From assembly GCF_042667405.1 (NCBI RefSeq), contig NZ_JBHVAL010000018.1, positions 28,793 through 92,792 on the forward strand: 64,000 nt of DNA. Direction: 5' to 3'. A program made the translations under genes and the position numbers. This document shows positions 57,616-64,000 of this stretch, piece after piece. Source of the stretch: Arthrobacter sp042667405 (GTDB lineage Bacteria > Actinomycetota > Actinomycetes > Actinomycetales > Micrococcaceae). Position 1 is the stretch's first letter. Each line of letters begins with the position of its first letter. The notes beneath the pieces are model-generated. The model was not told the DNA's origin and searched no databases. It saw only the letters and a list, made by a program, of their open reading frames with translations.

Positions 57616-59103
57616 TCAGTCCGGGCAGACCGGGGTTGACGGTTGGCCTGGCTTGCTCATTTCGAACTGCGGGATGTCGTCCGCGGCGGGGCCGCCACGG
57701 AACTTGGGTGAGGGTGCCTGGCCTTCGCTGATGCGCTGAAGTTCCTGCTCCTCAAAGACCTCCTCCTTGCCGAGCATCACGGCGGAGTCATGGTTGGTGA
57801 TCTCTCCCTTGAAAGCACGGACCATGACGCTGCGGTCGAACTGGCCTTCCCACTTGGCCACAACGAAGGTAGCTACACAGTTACCAAGCAGGTTCACCAC
57901 GACGCGCATCGAGTCCATGAGGCGGTCGGCGCCGAGGAGAAGCGCGACGCCGGCCACCGGGAAGATGCCCAGCGCGGCGGCAGTGGCGGAGAGGGCCAGG
58001 AAGGACGACCCCGGAACGCCGGCCATGCCCTTGGAGGTCAGGAGCAGCACACCAAGGGCAGCCAGCTGCTGGCCGAGGTCCAGGTTGTGGCCGAAAGCCT
58101 GCGCCAGGAAGAGCAGCGAGATGGAGAGGTAGATCGCTGCGCCGTCCAGGTTGAAGGAGTAGCCCGTCGGAACAACCAAACCGGTGGTGGCTCGTGAGCA
58201 GCCGGCGTTGGTCAGCTTGGTCATGATGCGCGGCATGACGGCTTCCGTGGAGGCCGTGCCGAGTGCAAGCAGGAATTCTTCGCGGGTGTACTTGAGGAAC
58301 TGCCACAGCGGAACCCGGGCGAAGCTCCACGCCACCAGGAACAACAAGGCGATGAAGACAATGGCCGCGCCGTAGCAGGCGGCTATGAGGAGTGCGTAGG
58401 TGCTCAGCGTGCCGAGCCCGTACTGGCCGATAATGAACGCCATGGCACCGAACGCACCGATGGGGGCTACCTTCATAATCCAGGACATGATCTTGAAGAT
58501 CAGTTCCAGGACAGTCTCCATGAGGCTGATGACAGGGAGGCAACGCTCTCGGCCGATGACCACGATGGCGGCGCCGAAGAACACCGAGAAGAACAGCACC
58601 TGCAGCAAGCTGTTGTTGGCGAAAGCACCAATCACGCTGACGGGAATGACATCCAGGATGAACGCGGCGGCGTCCTTGGGAGGAGCGTTGCCGGTCTTGG
58701 CGTTGAGCGCATCCTGGGAAAGCGAAGCGGGGTCGATGTTCAAGCCAGCACCAGGCTGAACAATATTTCCGACGATAAGCCCGAAAACCAAGGCGAAGAG
58801 GGTTGCGCCGGTGAAGTACAGGAGCGCTTTGACCCCGACCCGTCCGACCGCCTTGACGTCGCCCACTGCCGAGATGCCTGTGACGATCACGAGGAAAATC
58901 AGCGGGGCGATGATCATCTTGATGAGTTGAATGAATCCATCACCCAGTGGCCGGAGTGCGGACCCGATGTTCGGCCAGAAATGACCGATGAGCACACCTG
59001 CGACGACGGCGATCAGGATTTGAAAAAAGAGCGACTGGTACAGCCGCTTTTTCTTCTGCGGGGCCGAACTCGCCTTCAGCGCCGCGGGGTCTGGGATCTT
59101 CAT
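57616..59103 (-). CDS. dctA: C4-dicarboxylate:cation symporter (DAACS family)
   Basis: 495 residues. Eight transmembrane segments and two hairpins are expected for this family; visible hallmarks are LIKMIIAPLIFLVIVTGI, GTASTEAVMPRIM (serine-rich hairpin 1 replaced by GTASTEA), VPTGYSFNLDGAAIYL and VNLLGNCVATFVVAKWEG. These are DctA-type rather than glutamate-specific. It imports succinate, fumarate or malate with protons or sodium. A TTCC-N7-GGAA palindrome lies about 100 bases upstream. Confidence 0.93.
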   Translation of the reverse strand: MKIPDPAALKASSAPQKKKRLYQSLFFQILIAVVAGVLIGHFWPNIGSALRPLGDGFIQLIKMIIAPLIFLVIVTGISAVGDVKAVGRVGVKALLYFTGATLFALVFGLIVGNIVQPGAGLNIDPASLSQDALNAKTGNAPPKDAAAFILDVIPVSVIGAFANNSLLQVLFFSVFFGAAIVVIGRERCLPVISLMETVLELIFKIMSWIMKVAPIGAFGAMAFIIGQYGLGTLSTYALLIAACYGAAIVFIALLFLVAWSFARVPLWQFLKYTREEFLLALGTASTEAVMPRIMTKLTNAGCSRATTGLVVPTGYSFNLDGAAIYLSISLLFLAQAFGHNLDLGQQLAALGVLLLTSKGMAGVPGSSFLALSATAAALGIFPVAGVALLLGADRLMDSMRVVVNLLGNCVATFVVAKWEGQFDRSVMVRAFKGEITNHDSAVMLGKEEVFEEQELQRISEGQAPSPKFRGGPAADDIPQFEMSKPGQPSTPVCPD

Positions 59104-59198
59104 TGATCTGAACCAATCAGTTTGGGAACAGCCCCTCGTTTTAAGGGGATGCCTTCAATGTAAGCCGGGTCACATCATTCCGCAAGGGGAGATTCGAT

Positions 59199-59213
59199 TT
59201 CCATATTGCGGAA
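59199..59213. promoter_or_regulatory. Candidate IclR-type operator upstream of dctA
   Basis: TTCCATATTGCGGAA has the form TTCC-N7-GGAA and shares TTCCA.ATT..GGAA with the stronger palindrome upstream of the NCS1 permease (63644-63666). A regulator gene is not in the window. Confidence 0.45.
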
Positions 59214-59225
59214 GTCACATTTGGT

Positions 59226-59285
59226 TTTTTGTACAGCTAACGAGCTTATGGAGGGCTCTTAAGGTCATTAGCTGTACAAAAACTC
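59226..59285. repeat. Palindrome family B copy 2
   Basis: Arms TTTTTGTACAGCTAA and TTAGCTGTACAAAAA are exact; the inner part is imperfect. The right arm runs into the stop codon of the DUF559-like gene. Same outer arms as copies at 57546 and 60358. Confidence 0.88.
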
Positions 59286-60294
59286 AGCCGGGCCAGCCTT
59301 GCTTGCGGAGCGCTTGCGCCACCCGGGAGACTACCCAGTTCCGGCCGTGGTCCATGTCGATCCTGTTGATCTTCACCTGCCGCCACCCAGCGTCCGCCAC
59401 ACGCTGGTCCCGGTACGCATCCAGTGCCTGCTGCTCGGGAGAAAGATGATGCAGCCCTTCATACTCCAGGCAGGTCCGAAACCCGGGGCACCCTAAATCA
59501 GTCCAGACCGCCCTGCCCAGGGCATCATCCACGCGGCAGTTGGGAACGAACTCGGGAAGCCCGGCATCGTCGAGCATCAGGCGAAGCTTGGTTTCGGGCG
59601 GAGAATCAACTCCCACTCGTAGCATGTCCAGGGCGATGCGCGCCTTTCGGACGCCATGGACTCCGTTGGCTTTCTCAACAAACTGCCGCAGCTCCGGAAG
59701 GGGCACCATCGCAACCCGGGGTGGTCCGAATGACCGTTCGTGTTCACTGACAATCGCATCGCCGGCAATCACCAGGTCTTCCAGCGGCAACATCGTGGCC
59801 AAATCCACCCACGTCCGCGCGATGGACGTGAGCAGCACACCGTGAACTTCCCTGAGATCACCGTCCCGCAATGACAGGCGGTGCCCCGCGACACCCCTGC
59901 GCCTGGGCAGGGAACCTCTCCTTTGCCGCGACAGGTGGATAAATCGACCCGGCTCGCGGAAATGCGGACCGCTTTTGGGTCCCCACGGGATAGGTTCGAC
60001 GACGGCGGTCACCGGCCTGCCGCCGTCGGGCTTGAACTGCGCCCAGCCGGGCAGCGGCAATCCAAGTACCTCAGCGGCACTGACATGGCTCAGGAAATCA
60101 CCCTGGTGGAGGTCGAGATGGGGTCGGGCAACCGACAGCAACGATTGAGGATTCTTCGGCACGCGAACGCTCCGGCTCGGCAGCCAGAGATCGGCGGCGC
60201 GGAGCCTGCTCGGAGGGATCCCAAATTCCGCTGCTGCATCCACGGTGAATGCACGAACGGTCAGGGCTGGAGGAAGAGGAGACAACGGCCGCAT
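59284..60294 (-). CDS. DUF559-like/Vsr-fold nuclease-like protein
   Basis: 336 residues. The N-terminal part resembles the AbiEi-like and linker region of many actinobacterial DUF559 proteins (GDFLSHVSAAEVLGLPLP, VHGVLLTSIARTWVDLAT). The C-terminal 110 residues have the endonuclease-like core: SPPETKLRLMLDDAGLPE, CLEYEGLHHLSPEQQALDAYRDQRVADAGWRQVKI. These show the E-x-K/D-type acidic and His residues of the very-short-patch-repair fold. Such genes are numerous in Micrococcaceae and often horizontally mobile; function unknown. It is bracketed by two family B palindromes. Confidence 0.75.
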   Translation of the reverse strand: MRPLSPLPPALTVRAFTVDAAAEFGIPPSRLRAADLWLPSRSVRVPKNPQSLLSVARPHLDLHQGDFLSHVSAAEVLGLPLPGWAQFKPDGGRPVTAVVEPIPWGPKSGPHFREPGRFIHLSRQRRGSLPRRRGVAGHRLSLRDGDLREVHGVLLTSIARTWVDLATMLPLEDLVIAGDAIVSEHERSFGPPRVAMVPLPELRQFVEKANGVHGVRKARIALDMLRVGVDSPPETKLRLMLDDAGLPEFVPNCRVDDALGRAVWTDLGCPGFRTCLEYEGLHHLSPEQQALDAYRDQRVADAGWRQVKINRIDMDHGRNWVVSRVAQALRKQGWPG

Positions 60295-60357
60295 GCCTCA
60301 TTCAGTCACAAGGAACGGGCGCGTGGGACGTTATCCACAGCTCAGCCCACCTCGCCG

Positions 60358-60422
60358 CGAGTTTTTGTACAGCTAATGCCCTTAAGAGGGCGTTTTAAGG
60401 GCGTTATGTGTACAAAAACTCG
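60358..60422. repeat. Palindrome family B copy 3
   Basis: Left arm CGAGTTTTTGTACAGCTAAT..., right arm complementary with about five mismatches (GTTATGTGTACAAAAACTCG). It lies between the start of the DUF559-like gene and the stop of the SDR gene. Confidence 0.88.
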
Positions 60423-60446
60423 GTAGGTGGAGGTGAGGGAACCACG

Positions 60447-61214
60447 TTAGCCGCGGCCCACGAAAGGCATGCCCGCCGCCGTCACCACCAACGATCCAAC
60501 ACTGGCCGACGCCGGCATGTTGGCCATCAGCAACACGGCGCGGGCAGCATCATCGACAGGGAACATCGGCTCCACCTTGCGTGACCCGTCAGCCTGCAGC
60601 GCGCCCGAGCCAACGCCGATAGTGTCCATGATCTCCGTGCGGGTATTGCCGATGTCGATCTGCCCGCACGTGATCCCGAATCCGCGCCCGTCCAGCTCGA
60701 TGCTCTTGGTCAGGCCGGTCATCGCGTGCTTGGTCACCGTGTACGCCACGGACCGGGGCCTGGGCGAGTGCGCCGAGATGGAGCCGTTGTTGATGATCCG
60801 TCCGCCCTGCGGTTCCTGCGCCTTCATGGTCCGGACAGCCTCCGCGGCGCACAGCATGGATCCAGTGACGTTCACCCGCAGCGTGGCTTCCCACTCCTCC
60901 ACGTCAAGATCGCCCACATCGCCGGAAGGCCCAAAGATGCCGGCATTATTGAACAGCACGTCCACCCGGCCCCAGCGTTGGCGGACCTGCTCGAAAAGGC
61001 GCGCGACGTCGTCGGGCACTGTCACATCGCAAGGAACCGCCAGGGCATCCGGGTGACCATCCGCCGTCTCCAGCAGCTGTGCTTCCCGGCGCCCTGCCAG
61101 CGCCACCCGGTAACCGTCGTCGAGCATGAGCCGCGCGACGGCCCGCCCAATGCCCGAACCGGCCCCGGTTACGACGGCGACCCTGGGGTCCGCGGGCAGG
61201 CTGGAGTCAGTCAT
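60447..61214 (-). CDS. SDR family oxidoreductase
   Basis: 255 residues. Cofactor motif VVTGAGSGIGRAVA, then VDVLFNNAGIFG, the catalytic Ser (NNGSISAHS) and YxxxK (VAYTVTKHAMTGL). It is a classical short-chain dehydrogenase with no obvious substrate clue. It is the last gene of a co-directional set with the racemase-family gene (24-base gap) and the NCS1 permease, with ribosome site AAAGG. Confidence 0.92.
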   Translation of the reverse strand: MTDSSLPADPRVAVVTGAGSGIGRAVARLMLDDGYRVALAGRREAQLLETADGHPDALAVPCDVTVPDDVARLFEQVRQRWGRVDVLFNNAGIFGPSGDVGDLDVEEWEATLRVNVTGSMLCAAEAVRTMKAQEPQGGRIINNGSISAHSPRPRSVAYTVTKHAMTGLTKSIELDGRGFGITCGQIDIGNTRTEIMDTIGVGSGALQADGSRKVEPMFPVDDAARAVLLMANMPASASVGSLVVTAAGMPFVGRG

Positions 61215-61238
61215 GTGGTTGCCTTTCGGGTGGTGCTG

Positions 61239-61982
61239 TCAGCGTGCGGCCGTCTGGGCCGCCGCGGTTATCGGCCAGCCTATGACAGTCTTGGGGCGCG
61301 GCGTTGCGTAGGTGCGGACTTTGGACGTGGAGAGACCGAGGCGTACCAGTGACTCAGCGATAGTGACCGCAGCGGCTACGCCATCAACCACGGGGACTCC
61401 GGTGCGCTGGCGGATCTGCTCATCCAGCCCAGCCATGCCTCCGCAGCCCAGGACGATAACCTCCGCCTTGTCATTCCGGACAGCTTCTTCGGCTTGCCCT
61501 ACAATCGCCTCGACTGCGCGCTCCGGGTACTCCTCGAGTTCCAGCACAGCCATCCCACTGGCACGGACCGAGGCACAGCGCGCTTCCAGCCCTGCGAGCT
61601 TCAGACGGTCCTCGATGAGCGGAACTGCGCGGTCAAGAGTGGTGACGACCGAATACTTGTGGCCCAGGAACATCGCCGTGCTGGCAGCGGCCTCCGTGAT
61701 GTCCACCACCGGGACGTCCAGGAGTTCCTGGAGGCCCTCCCGGCCGTGCTCGCCGTAGCCGGCCTGGATGACGGCGTCGAACGGCTCCGGATAGTTCACC
61801 ACAGCGTCCATGACGGCAATCGCGGCCAGGTAGCTTTCGAAGTTGCCCTCGCAGGAGTCGGCACCAAAGCGGGGTGTGATCCCAATGATTTCAGTGCCCG
61901 GTGCAGCCACCGTACGTGCCTGGGCTGCAATGGAGTCCGTCATGGACTGGGTGGTGTTGACGTTTGCGACCAGAATTCGCAT
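61239..61982 (-). CDS. Asp/Glu/hydantoin racemase superfamily protein, first Cys replaced by Gly
   Basis: 247 residues. ILVANVNTTQSMT at the N-terminus and VIVLGCGGMAGL near residue 185 fit hydantoin/allantoin racemases. In those enzymes the first catalytic Cys is in a CFGDPG-like block; here the block is AGYGEHGREGLQELL, so the first Cys is Gly, while the second (VLGCGGM) remains. It may be a racemase variant, or a related one-cysteine enzyme such as a decarboxylase or isomerase. It lies between the NCS1 permease and SDR genes. Confidence 0.85.
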   Translation of the reverse strand: MRILVANVNTTQSMTDSIAAQARTVAAPGTEIIGITPRFGADSCEGNFESYLAAIAVMDAVVNYPEPFDAVIQAGYGEHGREGLQELLDVPVVDITEAAASTAMFLGHKYSVVTTLDRAVPLIEDRLKLAGLEARCASVRASGMAVLELEEYPERAVEAIVGQAEEAVRNDKAEVIVLGCGGMAGLDEQIRQRTGVPVVDGVAAAVTIAESLVRLGLSTSKVRTYATPRPKTVIGWPITAAAQTAAR

Positions 61983-62058
61983 GGGTATTTCCTTTCAATG
62001 GCAGCGCCCGCCCTGCGGCCTGTTGACCGGAAGGACGGGCGGCGCCTTTTGTCACGTG

Positions 62059-63624
62059 TCAGTGGGTGCTGGCGACGGCGATCGGCTCGCCGGAGACGTC
62101 CTCGTGGACCTGCTTCTTGTCGGCCACGGCGAAGTAGGTGAGCGCTGCGACGCCGGCCCCGATGAACCAGGCGAACGGCGCAGCTGCGGCCAGGCCGGGG
62201 ATGAACGCGATGGCGATCGCCAGGCCGGCGGCCGGAATCATCGCGATGATGGCCTTCGGATTCACGCCACGCTTGTAGAAGTAGGCACCCTTGGGATCCT
62301 CGGTGTAGAGCTCAGGGACGTTGACCTTGCCGCGGCGGACGAGCCAGTAGTCAGCCATGACAACACCGAACAGCGGGCCAAGCAGAGCCCCGAGGCCACC
62401 CAGGAAGTACACGATCACAATCGGGTTGTTGTAGAGGTTCCACGGCAGGATGATCAAGCCTATGGTTCCACTGACCCAGGCCGCCTTGCGGAAGTTCAGG
62501 TGCCGGGGGAACAGGTTGGTCAGCGCGTAGACGGGAGCCACAAAGTTGGCCATCAGGTTCACGGCGATGGTCAGGATCAGCAGGGCCAGGCAGGCCAGGA
62601 CCAGCAGGAGCGTGTTGGGGATGCTCTCCACAATGTCGGAGGGGCTTTCAATGACAGTGCCGTTGATCTTGTACTGGCCGCCGGCCATGACGACGACAAT
62701 GGCGCCAAAGACCAGCATGTTGATGGGAATGCCCCAGAAGTTGCCCTTGACGATGGACTTCTTGGAGGTGGAGGACCGCGTAAAGTCGCAGAAGTTCAGC
62801 ACGAAGGTACCGTAAATGGAGACCCAGAGCGCGCCCCCGGCAAAGATGGTGAGCCACATTTCGGTACCTTCAAGGCCCTTGATGCCGCTCCACTGGATGG
62901 CGCCACCGGCTTCGATGAAGACCCAGACAGCGATCGCGGCCATGGTCACCAGGATGACGGGGCCAGCAAAGGCTTCGTATTTACGGATCATCTCCATGCC
63001 GAAGCTGACGATGACCAGCTGCACGATCCACAGGGCCACGAAGGAGAACCAGCCCAGCGTGGACAAGCCCAGGATGGAGTTGCTGTCGAGGTCCTTCAAG
63101 CCGGGGGCCATTGCCACGAGCATGACGCGCAGGACGACGGACGCCAGGTAGGTCTGGATGCCGAACCAGGCGACTGCGACGGCGCCACGGACAAGGCTTG
63201 CGATCTGGGCTCCCCTGATGCCGAAGCTGATACGGCTCATGACCGGGAAGGGGACGCCTGTCTTCTGGCCCATGAATCCGGAGAAGTTCAGGAGGGCGAA
63301 AAGAAGCACGGCACCGATTCCCAGGGCTACCAGGATTTGCCAGCCACCCAGGCCAAGCGAGAACAGACCGATGGCAAAGGCATAGTTACCCAGGCTGTGG
63401 ACGTCGTTGGCCCAGAGGGTAAAGATGCTGTAGCTGGTCCACTTGCGGCCTTTGGCTTTGGTGGGGGCGAGGTCGATGTTGTAAAGACTGGGACTGATTG
63501 TTTGGCCTGCGGCTTCGGAAGCAATCGCGCAAAGATCCGTGTTTCCCACGACCGGGTGGTTGGGGGCACCCTTTTCTGCGTCTTCCGGAGTCTCGTTGAC
63601 GCCGACTGATGAAGTCGTCTGCAT
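62059..63624 (-). CDS. NCS1 family nucleobase/hydantoin/allantoin permease
   Basis: 521 residues with twelve hydrophobic segments. TSYSIFTLWANDVHSLGNYAFAIG, FPVMSRISFGIRGAQI, FGIQTYLASVV and NFCDFTRSS match NCS1 transporters such as Mhp1 and PucI. It should import a hydantoin, allantoin or purine base with sodium or protons. The gene leads the operon with the racemase-family and SDR genes; a palindromic operator lies 20 bases upstream of the start. Confidence 0.93.
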   Translation of the reverse strand: MQTTSSVGVNETPEDAEKGAPNHPVVGNTDLCAIASEAAGQTISPSLYNIDLAPTKAKGRKWTSYSIFTLWANDVHSLGNYAFAIGLFSLGLGGWQILVALGIGAVLLFALLNFSGFMGQKTGVPFPVMSRISFGIRGAQIASLVRGAVAVAWFGIQTYLASVVLRVMLVAMAPGLKDLDSNSILGLSTLGWFSFVALWIVQLVIVSFGMEMIRKYEAFAGPVILVTMAAIAVWVFIEAGGAIQWSGIKGLEGTEMWLTIFAGGALWVSIYGTFVLNFCDFTRSSTSKKSIVKGNFWGIPINMLVFGAIVVVMAGGQYKINGTVIESPSDIVESIPNTLLLVLACLALLILTIAVNLMANFVAPVYALTNLFPRHLNFRKAAWVSGTIGLIILPWNLYNNPIVIVYFLGGLGALLGPLFGVVMADYWLVRRGKVNVPELYTEDPKGAYFYKRGVNPKAIIAMIPAAGLAIAIAFIPGLAAAAPFAWFIGAGVAALTYFAVADKKQVHEDVSGEPIAVASTH

Positions 63625-63643
63625 CGTGGATCTCCACTTCGTT

Positions 63644-63666
63644 TTGATTCCACATTATGGAATCAA
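63644..63666. promoter_or_regulatory. Perfect palindromic operator upstream of the NCS1 permease
   Basis: TTGATTCCA-CATTA-TGGAATCAA: perfect 9-base arms with a 5-base spacer, centred 31 bases before the start codon. The inner TTCC-N7-GGAA core is shared with the site upstream of dctA. The form and context suggest an IclR/AllR-type repressor; no such gene is in the window. Confidence 0.7.
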
Positions 63667-63914
63667 GTTATTGAATAGTGAAAGAACTCTATGACGCAGG
63701 TCACCTCCGGTCAAGACCCCGCACTGTACGCAGGGTCACATTCTGTTGTTTGCGGCCGGGTTTCCCGATTGACTGAGTCGGATACGCAATCCGTGTTGAC
63801 GCTGCCCACTAGCGCACGTAATCTCGAATTGCAGAATTTTATTCTCACAATACGAAATTCCTTGAGCGCCCCCACAGAGCAAGCGCCCATACATTCAATG
63901 AAGAGAGGTTGGAC

Positions 63915-64000
63915 GTGGCTGCAGGAGAAGAGACCTCACACATCCTCAGCGGGTTGACTGCCCAGCTGCCTGATCGTGATCCGGAAGAGACCGCGGAGTG
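63915..64000 (+). CDS. aceE: Pyruvate dehydrogenase E1 component, N-terminus only (cut by window edge)
   Basis: GTG 63915 with GAGAGG upstream opens a frame that runs off the window: VAAGEETSHILSGLTAQLPD, then RDPEETAEW. This is the characteristic start of the homodimeric pyruvate dehydrogenase E1 of Actinobacteria. An ATG at 63898 is in another frame and is not the start. The region 63667-63914 upstream holds no other gene that I can support and should contain the aceE promoter. Confidence 0.8.
   Translation, partial: MAAGEETSHILSGLTAQLPDRDPEETAE

Noticed and set aside
61843..63609. 588-residue plus-strand open frame antisense to the NCS1 permease
   Set aside because: Asp/Gly/His-rich shadow of a membrane-protein gene; the minus-strand protein matches NCS1 transporters throughout.
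63691..63957. 88-residue plus-strand open frame before aceE
   Set aside because: No ribosome site or family resemblance, and it overlaps the aceE start in another frame.

Overview
The window is high-GC chromosomal DNA of an actinobacterium, most probably Arthrobacter/Paenarthrobacter (Micrococcaceae). Grounds: many GTG starts, strongly G/C-ending codons, the actinobacterial 'helicase/secretion neighborhood' Tad cluster beside a DEAH helicase, a GlxR-type CRP regulator, a MarP-type membrane protease, and a homodimeric-type aceE at the right edge. The genus call is inference from gene content and protein resemblance; no search was run.

Layout. 1-5.9 kb (minus): sugar-phosphate isomerase (cut by the edge), Ppx/GppA phosphatase, SseB-domain protein, topA, ArsR regulator. 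5.9-10.4 kb: methyltransferase, two paralogous lipoproteins, trhO, GNAT acetyltransferase. 10.5-17.7 kb: DEAH helicase convergent with a Tad secretion cluster (ssd, tadA, tadB, tadC, then DUF4244, TadE, TadE-like) in which tadB is frameshifted. 17.9-22.8 kb: family-A polymerase-like protein, DUF1508, CoA-type Nudix, nth, Pro/Ala-rich membrane protein. 23.3-28.5 kb: acs, DeoR regulator, two-gene ABC transporter. 28.6-36.6 kb: alpha-galactoside uptake and hydrolysis locus (LacI regulator and Gfo/Idh oxidoreductase divergent from two permeases, binding protein and GH36 alpha-galactosidase). 36.7-44.5 kb: aroQ, marP, crp/glxR, Nudix, RidA, DUF4177, class A penicillin-binding protein, metallophosphoesterase.

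44.5-47.75 kb is a decayed accessory island (IS1182-like and IS3-like transposase remnants, a broken M15-type peptidase gene, two small membrane proteins). It appears inserted at the 3' end of the metallophosphoesterase gene, because a near-duplicate of that 3' end follows the island. 47.9-51.5 kb: heterodimeric ABC exporter. Then tRNA-Pro(CGG). 52-53.6 kb: a 72-residue secreted peptide precursor ending in a twice-repeated octapeptide IGNWPDPM, divergent from a 421-residue HTH-TPR regulator. This looks like an RRNPP-type peptide quorum-sensing pair and is the best candidate for an undescribed system. 53.7-57.5 kb: purC, purD, asparaginase, sterol-carrier protein. 57.6-63.6 kb: dctA, a DUF559-like nuclease, and an operon of NCS1 permease, Asp/Glu/hydantoin-racemase-family protein and SDR dehydrogenase. 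The right edge holds the start of aceE.

A second theme is unusual 3'-end DNA: long near-perfect palindromes at many gene ends (two repeated families plus single ones), and three intergenic arrays with an exact 32-nt period that share conserved ends but have locus-specific cores and abut stop codons.
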